Positions 1-12,376 of a DNA stretch of 49,761 nt are shown in pieces. Origin of the DNA: Saccoglossus kowalevskii (lineage: Eukaryota > Hemichordata > Enteropneusta > Harrimaniidae); the NCBI RefSeq assembly GCF_000003605.2, contig NW_003141311.1:42128-91888 (forward strand), given 5' to 3'. The position numbers and the translations under genes are program-made. How positions within the stretch are numbered: the first letter of the stretch is position 1; each line of letters starts with the position of its first letter. The notes beneath the pieces were generated by a model. That model was not told the origin of the DNA. It ran no database searches and saw only the letters and a program-made list of their open reading frames with translations.

Positions 1-3000
1 TTTGTTTGCCCTTTTTTGACATTTCAGACGTTTTGGCTTTTTGCCCGCTTAGAGATTCTTTCTCTTGTTGTCTGATGTTGTATTTGTCCAGTGTTGCATG
101 CTTTGCGTGTGAGTTGAATTTTGTATTATTGTCTGGCAATTGCAGTCATAGTATTGAAGTTTGCCAGTATTTGTGTCATTGTCGAGACATATCTGTGGTA
201 CATGTGCTGGAGTATTAACGTAATTGAAGGTGAGTACATTCTCATACACAGTAAAATATGGAAATGCGTACAGGAGCTGCTGTTTCCGGTGAGACTCGTG
301 ATTCACCCAGTGTAGCAAATACTGGGACACCCACCCATGGTGCCCTGGACGTCAGTCAAGGTAGGGGAATAGCAATGAGGGGTCGCATTTTTCCTGTGTC
401 AGCACCAGTAGGGCGACGCCAGATGTTGGGTAGAGGTCGTGGCGTTTTGCCATTGGATTTTGGTCGGGACTCCATCCCCAGTGACTGTGGTGAGCACCGA
501 CATGCTGGAGGCCCTATGGAGAATTGTTCTGTGAGACCAAACAATGAAAGCATGTACCGACAGCAAGGTGTTGTACGTGTAGAATTAAGTGATCAAGATG
601 AGTGTGGATAGAACGTTGATTTGGAATTTGGTTCCCCTGAAGGCCATTCCCGATCAGGTATGTTACACACACTGCGCGTATCTTCCAGCGTGACCGAAAC
701 TGCCCACATTTTCGGGAGACAGTTCGTGGGCTAAATCGGATGCCGACTTTGAAACATGGTCGCAGAAAGTGCTTGTGTACAGTGATTCTGGAATCGAACC
801 GCCATCGGTTGTAATCCAGACTGTTAGATCCATGTTGAGGGGCACTGCAAATAAACTTGTGATAAAAATTAGGCCAAACGCTTCAGTTGGTGATATATTA
901 GAGATGTTAAGAATCCGCTTCGGAGAAGTGGAATCTGGCCGCGTTTTGCTCAACCGATTTTTTGCTGACAGTTGGCAGCGAGAAAACGAGTCTATTGGCG
1001 ATTTTGCCACGCGTATCGAGCTAGCGTTGGAAACTGTAAGACGTCGTTGTGGTATGCGATCAGAGGAAATGGATGAGCTTCTAGCCAATCGTTTCTGGGA
1101 TGGATTGAACGATGATGGAGTACGTGAAATAGCGCACCACCAGCGTTGGGATAGCATGCCGTTTGATCAGCAGCTGTCAGTTGTACGCAGTGCGGAGCAG
1201 GAAGTTCATGATCGGGCTGCCCGCAAGGACAAATTCAGGGTTAACTCTGAGACAAAGAAGACACCAGCTGCACGTGTACTGTAGTGCACTGTAGTGTCTG
1301 ATCATGTGCAGAAGCAATCGACACCAGTAGATTTTTTGCCTACCTTGCAGAAGGCAATAACGCAGACAATGAAGCTTCAGCTAGATTCTGTTGCTGATCG
1401 CATGGACAGACTAGAGTCTAGACTGGATAAGTCTGAGAAGCTCCCGTGCAGCCGAGTGCAACACCAGCGCCCTCAGCGTCCTTGGCTACTGGTAAGCCTC
1501 GTGGATGTTTCAATTGTGGTGATGAAGGGCATAGGTTTCGTAGATGTCCACTGCGTCATGAACGAGACACTAGTAGAATGATCTGTTATCAGTGTGACAA
1601 ACTAGGACATCCTGCCAGAGAGTGTCCAGACAGAAAAAAGATCAACCAAGACTCACCTGGAAAGAGTAATCAGAATACAGCAGCGGCATGTTGGGTACAC
1701 TCGTAAATTTGGGAGAAAGTAGCAGTCATCGCCAAGAAAAGGTGATGGTAACCACGTTCTCATGATGCAGTCACCTGCGCTGGGCAGAGTGGTAGGATCA
1801 GCATGCGAGGCTACTGTGATGATGAATGGAATTAAAGCAAGATGTCTATTTGATACATAATCTCAGATAACTACAGTCAGTAAATGGTACTATAGAGAGC
1901 ACCTGAGTGAGATTCCTATTGAACTCCTTGATGAAGACCTATCAATTTGAGGAGCAGGTGGCCAAGTTGTTCTGTTTTGGGGGTACCTAGTAGTCAGCAT
2001 CACATTGCCTGCTGGTCTATTTGGTGAGAAGGAAGAGTATGATGTGCATGTATTGGTTGTCCCTGATACACGCTATGGTTCTGTGGTGCCAGTCACAATT
2101 GGTACAAACCTAATGGACCAGAAAATGTGTGCAGAGCAACCGCATGTATCCAACTGGCAGACGTGTGATTAAGCATTTGAGTGACTGCCATAAGTTTATT
2201 GGTAACACTGGTCACTTGGGCATGGTCAAGGCAGCAATTGACAGACCTCCTGCCATCTGACCAGAGCAAGATGCCATCATTATGGGTGACAAGTATGTAG
2301 TGGTGGTGGAACCGATAACGAATATGAGAATGCAAGTGACTGCTGTGCCATCAGTCACAGTGTAATGCATCTAATTCGAGACTGCCAGTTCATGTGTTTA
2401 ACACTACCAACAAGAATGTGTATATCAGACCTGGTAGCATTGTTGGAGAAGTGACAGCTGTGACCCGTGTTCAGAGTGCTTCAATGGTCAAGGAAGAGAT
2501 TGAGAGAGATGAGCACAGTGACAGAGATCCAAGTCATCAAGGGTGTGAAGTTTAATCTTTTGGAATCTCCCATTGGTGGATCACAGATCAAAACGGTGCA
2601 TCGTTTCTTTCAGCGTAACATTGATGCCTTCTCCTTGCATAACAATGACCTTGGGCGTTGTGACCTTGTGCAGCATCGTATAAGACTTAATGATAAAACA
2701 CCAAGCCGTGAGCGTCACCGCAGAGTACCTCCTGCCAAATATGCGTTACGAGCGATCATCAAGGGCATGTTGGATAGTGGCGTGGTATGCGAGTCTGACA
2801 GCCCATGGGCTGCACCAGTGGTCATGGTCACAAAACGTGATGGAACCACAAGGCTATGTATTGATTACAGACGATTGAATGCCAAGACTGTCCGTGATGC
2901 TTATGCAATTCCTCGCATCAAAGAAAGTCAGAAGGCCTTGAGGAATGCAGAGTGGTTTAGCACGATTGACCTCAAGAGTGGCTATTGGCAAGTGGCCATG

Positions 3001-3690
3001 AGTGAACAGGATGTTTCTTAAACAGCATTTGTAATGCCTGTCGGCCATTTTGAGTGTCTCCGTCTTCCAATGGGGCTATGCAACAGTGCAAGGTCATTTC
3101 AAAGACCCATGGAGAAGTGCCTGGGCGAATTAGTTAATCAGTCATGCATTGTTTACCAGGATGATGTGATCGTGTATTCCAAGACATTCAACGACCATAT
3201 CAGACACCTGGGTGAGGTGTTGAGGCGACTAAAAGGTGCAGACCTGAAGGTTAAAGCCGAGAAGTGTGAATTTTTCCGCCAGGAAGTTCACTTTTTAGGC
3301 CATATCGTGTCAAAGAAGGAGTTCGCACAGACCCAGTGAAGACTGAGGCGCTGTGTAACTGGTCCATACCTCGTGTGAAGGAGGTGAAGACATTCCTGGG
3401 GATGGCAAGCTATTATCGTCGTTATGTGGAAGGGTTCTCAAAAATTGCCAAGCCGCTGAATGATTTTATCGAATTGTATCACTTCATATGGACAAAAAGA
3501 GCCTCATCAGCAAGTCGTACTATGATAGGAAGGCCAGGCAGTCTGAACTTGTACAGTGAGGACAAATTTATGCTACCCCTCTGTCAACTTCGGATCCCAA
3601 ATATTGGTCCGATAGCCTGTATTTGGTTACCTGGCGACAAGTGGATGAGGGCGGGACATAAACAATTTAATTCAGTGAATACTTTCCAAT
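1..3690 (+). mobile_element. Gypsy-type LTR retrotransposon fossil (Metaviridae), internal region
   Basis: This is a degraded Ty3/Gypsy-type internal region read left to right. The recognisable parts are a gag-like segment (about 260-1280), nucleocapsid with two CCHC zinc knuckles (about 1500-1640), a weak protease-like stretch (about 1790-2340), reverse transcriptase (about 2470-3340, with the YQDD catalytic box and the family's LGH motif after the palm), and the beginning of the tether/RNase H region (about 3340-3490). The rest of RNase H and integrase is essentially missing. No LTR is recognised; the left end runs off the window and the right end fades into AT-rich DNA near 3690. The copy is clearly broken, with several interruptions (at least half a dozen), and looks like an old insertion. 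It lies antisense to the adjoining acyl-CoA synthetase gene, on its 3' side. Confidence 0.88.
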
Positions 3691-4369
3691 GACATAATAA
3701 CACTGTAGCATATCTTACAAATTATATATAATATAATATGCTTCTTCAGTCTCAATATCTAATTCAAACATGCTGTATCATTGATTGTTCACAACTTTAC
3801 AAAAACATCCCACTCCAGAACCGATTAGGTAAACATCTCATATGCATATGCCATTGCCTGCATTGTCTTGCAAAATTATAATTGCTGTAGCTATTTCATG
3901 ACTGTGATATAATAAGGGACGACGTCAAAAGATCGATGTCGGATAAAAAAACTTATTTGCTTTAGTTTTTGTTATTAATGAAGTCAAAAAAATCTTGAAG
4001 TATTTGTAGTTCGTTTTTTTTTCTATCCAATCATGGACAAAAATAACAGAAAATGAAAAAAAAAACATCCAAGACTAGAAAATGGTTAGGTCCGAGTATA
4101 AATATATGTGCGTCAAATGAGGTCAATTTCAGGGCATGGTCTTAGAGCATGTGCATTTGTCTTTTTACACCCACCAGACAACCAACTGCTATGCCATACT
4201 ACTCTCCGATTATCAATTATCAGTATTTAATGGTGAATGTAGTCTGACGCCATGATCAATATTTATCAATTAAGTTTCAGTGGGGGGAGGGACTAAAGGA
4301 TTAAGTTTTTTATCCTACATTGAACTTTTGATGTTGTCCCCAAAGATAAATTACATCGTTGCGCGTTAC
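3691..4369. other. AT-rich gap between Gypsy fossil and acyl-CoA synthetase exon 8
   Basis: I see no coding exon on either strand here. In particular there is no continuation of the acyl-CoA synthetase beyond exon 8: nothing resembles the conserved GE(I/L)-x-RG or TGD segments. The stretch holds A- and T-rich runs and a motif, GACGACGTCAAAAGATCGAT, near 3918 that looks like dispersed-repeat sequence but was not matched to another copy in this window. Confidence 0.4.
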
Positions 4370-7300
4370 CTTAGCTTGACAGCCTGCCACTAATCTCCCA
4401 GCTGATCCGGCAACAATCGTATCATTCAAACCATAAGATGTTACAAACCCACTAGTCTCTGTCATTCCATATACTAAAAGATATATAACAAATGAATTCT
4501 TCAATAACCAAAAGATGTCACTAACACGCCATGTATTTATTATTAATTGAATCGCTCAATAAACAATAACGTGGATAAAACATTGGTAGTCAAGAACATT
4601 CGGTATGTTTTGTTTTCGACCTAGAAGAATTGCCCATTTTAAAGCGGGGGAGGGTCATCACCTGCGCACGCGCGGGAATTGAGTTCCAAGCGACGATAAC
4701 AACACAGGCTTAACACGCAAAGGCTAACGCGTAGACGCTTGTTTGTAAACAATGACACGCTATGGTCATCTGACGCATGCGCAGGTGACGACTTCATCGC
4801 TTTAAACAACTGGTTATTAACGCGCCTATTTTTGACGGCACGCATTATTTAAATTATTTCGGACGTTCCTTAACGTTGTGTAGTTGCATAACGAATCAAT
4901 ACTAAAGTGTCATGCTGCTTAATATGGAAGTCCCTACCTTGGCGTACAGTGAGCTCATCGTTATTCAGCCTTCTCTTCAGTGATTTCACGTGTCCCAATC
5001 CCAGCGGTGCAGCGCCACATACGATATCGTCTACGCTTGAAAGGTTATATTTATCCACCATTGGGTGCTTGATCAAAAACACAGCAAGAGGTGGAGCCAC
5101 GAACAATTGACTAACCTGGAACGATAAGAAATGATTGTATTATAACGTATTTAAGATTAAGACAGCGCAGCTAATTCTTCTACTCACCTGGAATGGACCT
5201 CACAGATGTCCGATTATATTCACTAATAATATTAGACTCTGGTCCACGTCAAATACATGTGCATTTAATTGCATTAATGGCAAGCTGGCATAAGACTCTT
5301 GAATATTGACTGTCGCATTTATTCACGTTTTGCGCGCTTGTGCAGTGACTGGTTTGCAGGAACCGGTCGTTTACGTTCGAAGATAAGATACAACGTTGTT
5401 CGTTATTGCTGATATAAAATATATATGTATATGTCTCTGTTAATAAAACAACATTCTGGTAACGTTGTCACATCAGCTCAGACCACGAGCTATCGCTATA
5501 TTTATTATTATCAGACGCATACTGGTTGGCGGAAATGTAAACATATGACGTCACGGTGAGTTCATCTGCCACATTTTCAGGATGCGAACATTGTAAGAAC
5601 AATGAAAACCACTCAGGCGTGGACATGTATACCGCGGTCGTGCATGGATTTGTATAGTATATTTCATTTAAAAATGCGCACGATCTTACGGTTTTCATGT
5701 CGAAATGCGGCCATGATTGTTGTCAAAATATTTACAGATGTGTGTAGAGGTAGATTTTTAGTTGAAACCCTGATACTCCATAGACTTGACATATTATCTT
5801 GAGTTGGATATTATGTGACAGTACCTTGTGCTTCTCGGCTAGACGTAGAAACACTTCTGGCTGAAACTTGGGCAGCAGAACAGTTGTGTTCCCTTGTTTC
5901 AAACCCAGGAGTATGTGCGTATGCATGCCAGATAAATGATATAATGGTAGTACACAAATAATATCGGACTTCTTGAGAACAGATGTAGATATCCTAATCA
6001 TAAATAACAAAAAAAATAGATTGAACTATTACAAAAACTAAAATGAAATATATCGTGTGAGCAAGATGGACTTTTGATGCAATATCAGAATTTTCTAGAA
6101 GAATGGCAGTAGACTGTCGATTTTAAAGATAAATTTACACGCCGAACTTGTATATAAAAGAACCAAACCCATCATCTTGATTTATATCATTACATAGACT
6201 GTCGACATTCCTAATTTGTTAGTGTGCTAAATCAGCAAACGTCGAAGAAGATTGCAAGGAATGGGTCAGGCATTTCAGCATTTACACTTGTAAACGCCCT
6301 CGCGCGACATTACATGGTTTTCCACCGGTACTGAACGGAGAATGATTGACAGCTCATGCAACGTCACGAAACAATCAGCCAATCACAGATTCGCTGGACA
6401 CGGCATTGCGCAATTTACATTGTATTCAATTCGACGATGACCGGCAAAATATGATACACAGCAGTGATAATAATTACGGGTTGACGTTTACAAAGTTGGT
6501 CTCCGGTTTAAAACTCTAAAAAATATCTTTTAGTCACAAACACAAAAGAATAGCGAAAAAAACACATGGCTCCGTGAACTTTATTTTGTTGACCTCTAAA
6601 CAGGAAGTGAGCCGAGCCAAGCTCCGTCTATTATTATAACTGAGTGAAGTCATTCGCTTGCTTGCATAATTAATATACAGAAAACTATGCAACAGTGAAC
6701 AGTCCTCATGCCGCCTTCGCTGAAGTACCTGCGTAATTTCTTGCAAAACGTTTGCTGATTTAAATTACATGTAGTATACTAACAAATTAGGCCTAGGGCT
6801 GTAGACAATCTAATCATTGCACTGAACTTGCCATTCAGTTTAAATCATGTTGAAATACATACTTCTAAGAACAGATTTCAATGTGTAACATGATTCAATA
6901 ATTGTACATACCCGATCTCACAACTAGCAATGAGGTTCTGGTGGGTCAGCATAACTCCCTTTGGTCGTCCAGTAGTGCCACTAGAATATGGTAATACAGC
7001 CACGTCTTCTACTGGGTTTATTTTTATATCCTTAGGAAATGCAGATCCATCATCTGTCATTAAGTCTGCAAATGGCAAACAACCCTCAACATTGCCATCA
7101 CCAAGTATATAGGTATGCTGTAAACAGAAATATGTGTAAACGTTATTCAGATAGCAAAAATAAAAGCATTTAATTATTTACAATATTATTGATCATCTTT
7201 TCTATAGCAAATGACAAATTGCGATCACTGTGTCACACAATATTTATTTTGATGGTGCAGATAAGACTATACATGCATGATCCCCATATATTAGAAAGTC

Positions 7301-9141
7301 AAGAAACACAAAACAAACAAATTACAAATGCACTTCACTAGAAAGTGTGTATGCCATAAGTCTTCAATATTGTAAGTAATATTTCACGTACACTCACCTT
7401 AATATTATACAGGTTGGAACTTTTGATGTTGTCGACTACATCCGGAAGTGTAACAATCCACTTTGCGTCTGACATTATCAGTTGATGCACTAACTCGACT
7501 GACCAAAATAAAAACAATTTAGAGAATTCCAACAGACAATATTCAGAGTAAGTGACAGTTATGCTATCACGCGAAATTTATTATTTCAAAAGATTGGCGT
7601 TATTTAATAATAAGTTAAGAAAATAGTTTTGTAAAATATCATATAACATAATATATGAACAATTGCGGCTTCAACGATTAATCTATTACAATGGCGGAAA
7701 CAACTTACTAGAGGTGTGTGATGGATTTATGGTTGTAACAATTCCTCCAATGGATATCACCGCATAAAACGGTATACAATATTCTGACATGTTCGGTAAA
7801 TACAGGGCACATACGTCGCCTTGTTGAAACCCAGCTCTAGATAATCCACTCCCACATCTGTGGATTAAATCTTTCAATTGTCTGTATGTATACGACTTGT
7901 TAGTTAACCCGTCAATCTGTGAAACAAATATATTTGAAATTGAACAACGATTTTGTGATTTTTTTTGTTGAATTAAAGATTATCGACGAGAACTAGTATT
8001 TTTCGATTAAGCTCAAGATAAGCGTGCATACATTCTGTATTCCAATTTACTGAAACAACAAATGGAGGGCTATAACAGGTATGTCTTTAAAATTTACAAC
8101 AAACATAATTGCTTTGTAGTGTATCCTTCTTTAATTATCTGCCAGGTGCAAAAGATATATTGCTTGTTACGTTATTACCACTTTTCTATACTTTCCTATA
8201 CTAGTTGCTCCTCTGAAGACAAAGCGCTACTATAACGTAAATATGGAATTGTATTACATTTTAATGAACATATTATAGTCATTTGGAAATTAAAACTTGC
8301 AATGAAAGGCGAGGTATGCAAACACTAAAATTGTAGAGTGCAACCAAGTCGGAAAAAAGCACAATCAAGACCAAGAAAAAATGATACTTTGTATCAGTTT
8401 GTTATCTCACCACAGCAACCTTGTCTCCATAGTGATCAAAGTTTGACATCACATAATCAGAAATAGACATATTTGATGGGATTTCTAGATCCGGGTATTT
8501 ACTTGTAATTATACCTGCGAAATATTAAAACACAATTTTGTTTAAACAAATTATTCCGGCATGATTAGAGATGTGTAGAAACTCAAACATTTTCTTCCAT
8601 AGCTTCCTAACCGTTAAAGCTACATTGTCAGTCTGAACTATGGTGCTACAATTGAAAGGAGTGTAACTTGTTATCCAAGCGCTCTCTTGGTAACGGGTGA
8701 TGGTGGGACAGAATCAAAATTAATTTCATTGGGACTGACAGGATTTCTGTCATTACGTCCCATGTATAAGTACTCAGATTATAATATTAGGCATATAGCT
8801 AATTATCTTATCGTTAAAGCGGAGGAGTCGTCACCTGCGCATGCGTCAGATGGCCATAGCGTGTCATTGTTTACAAACAAGCGTCTACCCATGATCCTTT
8901 GCGTTTTTAGCGTGTGTTGTTAGCGTCGCTTGGGACTCCCGCGCGTGCACAGGTGACGACCATCGCGCTTTAAAAACTATCGTCGTCATTGTAAGTTTGT
9001 ATTGAATGTATTTGTTCATATATTTATAAGCAGTAGCAATTTTACAGATTACTCACCGCCACCGTCATTGGAGGACGAACAATTGAATGCTCTCAACATC
9101 GCAGACATTCGTCTTTGTGACTTGGACGTACTTACTGCCAT
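4370..9141 (-). CDS. 4CL/luciferase-like acyl-CoA synthetase (AMP-binding enzyme), 3' end absent
   Basis: This is an ATP-dependent acyl-CoA ligase of the ANL superfamily, which activates a carboxylic acid to an acyl-adenylate and then a CoA thioester. Eight exons join in frame with GT-AG introns: 9141-9057, 8514-8411, 7916-7709, 7498-7398, 7117-6912, 5993-5825, 5115-4938 and 4473-4370. They encode 385 residues. The adenylation P-loop [12 protein letters not shown] is at residues 210-221 (exon 5), the substrate-pocket segment [14 protein letters not shown] is in exon 6, the GAAPLG motif in exon 7, and the A5 motif YGMTE at 352-356 (exon 8). Family members are about 540-560 aa, so some 150 residues (hinge and C-terminal lid with its catalytic lysine) are missing; they are either beyond the left edge or lost. 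The first exon encodes 28 Arg/Ser-rich residues ([20 protein letters not shown]...) that could be a mitochondrial presequence. Resemblance is to 4-coumarate-CoA ligase-like animal enzymes; the true substrate is unknown. Confidence 0.9.
4639..4805 (-). mobile_element. MITE copy A, TTAA-flanked, about 159 bp
   Basis: This short element has near-complementary ends: AGCGGGGGAGGGTCATCACC on the left, and on the right the reverse complement of AGCGATGAAGTCGTCACCTG. It is bounded by TTAA at 4639-4642 and 4802-4805. TTAA target duplications are typical of piggyBac-type and Kolobok-type transposons, so this is a non-autonomous relative of one of those, by inference. It lies in intron 7 of the acyl-CoA synthetase gene. 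It is the reverse complement of copy B (8814-8973), matching over its full length, and of copy C (32378-33169) apart from that copy's insertion. Confidence 0.85.
8814..8973 (+). mobile_element. MITE copy B, TTAA-flanked, about 152 bp
   Basis: Same family as copy A, in the opposite orientation. TTAA lies at 8814-8817 and 8970-8973. The left end reads AGCGGAGGAGTCGTCACCTG and the right end is complementary to it (GTGACGACCATCGCGCT). It lies in intron 1 of the acyl-CoA synthetase gene. It contains the uninterrupted motif TTGTTAGCGTCGCTTGG, which corresponds to the empty site of the element that splits copy C. Confidence 0.85.
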
Positions 9142-12047
9142 GTTTATTTATCTGTTTGAAGTACCTGTATTTATCAAATCATATCCACTGCATTACGTAA
9201 TCGTCGTTATTTATGATGTAATACAATAACACTTCTGTACTCATACAAAGATACGTAATTGTTTTTAATTTGATTACTGACTTATACCAGAGCAAGAAAA
9301 GTAAAATTGAAAGACTATGAGATAGGAAGCAGCCTTATTTGCTGAACTGTGGCTGATTTACATAAATACAAAAGGTATATTGCACTTTCTCTCATTTGTA
9401 CTATCTGACATGTGATACGTATCTAGCCAATCGAAGTACCCTTACCGAAATCAATAATCAGTAGAGGTTGTACCTGCAGTGGCTCATGTTGTAGGTTAGA
9501 AACCTCCTTTAGCAAAATTTGTCAATAGCTGAGGAAGAACTTTGTCTCCTATCGTAATAACTCAAAAGTTTTCACTTTGACTAGGATGCAATAATGGTAT
9601 GCTCCTTTGATAAAAAATTAATTATATTTCAAACCCCTCTATTTATGAAATAAATTGGTAGGTTCTAGAACTACTCGATCTTTTTTTCTTTAAAGTTGGG
9701 TAGGTAGGGCCACCACAAATGCAGAATAGTTTTTTTTCTTTAGCGTTATTACTAAGTACTATATGGAATTTCGTGCTTTGTTATGGAAAAGGAAAGTATA
9801 TTTTCAGTATGACCACCAGGCCATTCTGAGTTAAATCGGCAAAAGCTGTGATTTTGAACTTTGTCTTTTGCTGAAATATAAGTGCATAAAGTTTGGGTGG
9901 GTTAATATGGAGAAAGTACGTTCTCTACCGAACAAGGATATGGTACATTAATAAGGTTATTACTTAATTCCACAATGCATAAAGCATGGCGTGTTGAAGG
10001 GTTTGTTGAACTTGATAGTATGTTTTCCTATGGTGGCTAGCCATGTTGAGTTAATATACAGTAACCGCTGTTTTTATAGGCGGTTGTACAAATACACACG
10101 ACGTTGTATTATTATTTACGATCAACATTATCATCATATATTACGGGAATTACTAGTATATAAATACACTGTTTACTAATTGTATTGAGTAGTGGCCATT
10201 TTGCAGTGCTTTAACCTTGAGACACGTGCCTTGTCGCTCTGTCACTCCTCGGAGTTTTATTGAAGAGTTTGTAAGATTATGAAAGGGAAATAGAAGGGGC
10301 AGCGAGGCGTTACCTCAGCTGACTGTTCAAATGTTATCAGGAGTAACCTTTAACCTTGTTACCGCAATGACATACACACGTACGCACGACGCTGTAGTAT
10401 AATTTAAGATCAACAACTTTCCTGTCTAAATGAAAACATTAAAATCATATTTTACAGGAATTGTATACATACATCGTCTACTAACTGTAGTTAGTACTAG
10501 AGATTTCTCAACTTTGAGACATATCCCTGACCACGTGATCACGTCAACGGCTGCAGCGATTGGCTGGCTAGTCGCATGTTTACAGTGTCACCCCTTAGAG
10601 TTTTTTTGTAGAGTTGTGTATGATTGTGTAAGAGAAATAGAAGGGGCAGCGAGGCGTTACTTCAGCTGACCGTTGGGATGAATAAAGCTGGACTGACTAT
10701 ATGCAACGAACTAATGTGTATTCATTTGGGTCGAACCTTGTATCTCTACAGTTACAGAGATATCTGTCAAGCGAGTCGATGTAATCGGAACCAGTCACCT
10801 GTAAACTGTAACCTGCGTTCTGTACCTGCCATGCAACGCATATTTGTTGTAATAGGTTTATTTTTGCAATGCTACACAAACACCATGTAGTTCTATATTC
10901 AGTATGAGCAAATAGCCATTTTTCGATTCGTGTTTGCACTGCAAGAATAAATACATATGCTCACTGATCACCGTTTATCGAAAAAAGCACGATTTTTATC
11001 GAAAGGGTGCTTATTTAATACTTCAGTGTATTTGCATTCGGCCTTATGAAATCCGGAAATATTGAAAACTCCGTTGCAAAACACTTCACTTTAGTGCACA
11101 GCACTACTCGTGCTAGCTGACTCGACGTCAGTTTGTCGCCGTGACTCGCGGTGACGTGGCTATCAGGGTCGCGCCGATTGTCGGCAAAATGCATCAAAAA
11201 TAAATCACAGTATCAAGCTACATATTCACATATAACAGCATAACAATGAACGATACAACGCTAGAAAACGTCTACTTACTTGAATCACGACAAATAAAGT
11301 GAGGTCACGACAAACTGGGTGACTAGGTTAAAGGTCCAAATCAGTAGCCAGACGCTTGTTTATTGGAGGTGTGGCTATTTAAATGATTGTCGTTTGCACA
11401 GTGTATGTTCACAAACCCTCTCGTAGTTGCTTTACAAGCTGATAGCAGCTATGAAAGACATATAGACTTGCATACAGTCTCTTGCCTTTTTTAATTTTTT
11501 TAAATATTATATTAATATTGACCCAGACGAAAGAGGGCGTCTACAAGGATTCCAATTTGTTGTTTCTTTTGCAGTCTACCCGGCTTTCGAGTTAGCTCGG
11601 TTTTCTTCATTTATACACTCAAATTTATATTTTATCTCATTGAAAAAAATTGAGACGGTGCTTTACATCGTGCAAATTGCTAGAAAGCGACAGGTTAATT
11701 TGCATTCATCGCCTGCTGTCATCGTAGAGATCGTATGATCTTGGTTATATTAGTACTAGTGTGGTCGAGTCTTATTTCAGTTCTATTTACCCATCGTACG
11801 CTGTGTTATTTTCGGAATATGCTCTACATCACCACATACACACATTCGAACAACACTAAACACAGTGAACAACAATGAAGTCGTCGACATAATGCTGCGA
11901 CCACAAGCTGATACGGAATCTTTATAAATCTTTTCCCTCAAACTGAGTTATATCAGCAGTTTTCATTGGTTTAAAATAGAATTTATATTATTTACTATAT
12001 ATGCCATATTTCTAAAAATAAAGGTTCATTTACTGTTAAATTTAAAC
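9142..12047. other. Intergenic region 5' of the acyl-CoA synthetase gene
   Basis: No coding exon is supported here on either strand. No convincing TATA box is seen just upstream of the start codon at 9141 (minus strand), so the promoter of the acyl-CoA synthetase gene is not located. The region holds the diverged tandem duplication at about 10085-10680 (separate entry). The rest is AT-rich unique-looking sequence with poly-T runs. Confidence 0.4.
10085..10680. repeat. Diverged tandem duplication, two units of about 260-310 bp
   Basis: Two head-to-tail copies are visible. Unit 1 (about 10085-10330) contains in order ACACGACG, GATCAACA, TTACGGGAATT, a TGAGACA motif and GAAATAGAAGGGGCAGCGAG. 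Unit 2 (about 10372-10680) repeats the same landmarks in the same order: GCACGACG, GATCAACA, TTACAGGAATT, TGAGACA and GAAATAGAAGGGGCAGCGAG. The offset grows from about 288 bp at the left to 347 bp at the right because unit 2 has an extra segment with CACGTGATCACGTC and CAGCGATTGGCTGGCT. Divergence indicates an old duplication. Confidence 0.75.
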
Positions 12048-12376
12048 TATCCTCAGGGCGGACATCCGTGCATTTTCACCGCCTGGCAACCCTCGCGGTG
12101 AAAACAAAGGCCAAAAACTGGCAGAAAACGGTACTTTGGGATGATTGTTGAGACTCCTCTGAACAGTGTGACAAGATTAGCCCTATGTGTGTAACATATA
12201 TAAATTTGGTTGTTCAGGATTACTTCAAAGTTGAGTTTGTTTTGTTTTGAGTTTGTTGTTTCCTCGAATTTTCACCGGTTCGACCGGCGTTCTACAGCAG
12301 CGCGCACAGAGCCCATAGAAATGCATGTACAGTGGTGCGCATCGTAGCAACGTGGAACGTCTTGTGACGTAGCTCC
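12048..12376 (-). mobile_element. Non-autonomous DNA-transposon-like repeat, copy 1
   Basis: About 330 bp that is the reverse complement of the segment at 21142-21420, with moderate divergence and small gaps. Shared landmarks include CCGCCTGGCAACC, GAAAACAAAGGCC, TTACTTCAAAGTTGAGTTTG, CCATAGAAA and GTGACGTAGCTCC. The left end TATCCTCAGGGCGG matches the terminal inverted repeat of the other copy; the right terminus is degraded. No coding capacity is seen. Confidence 0.8.
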
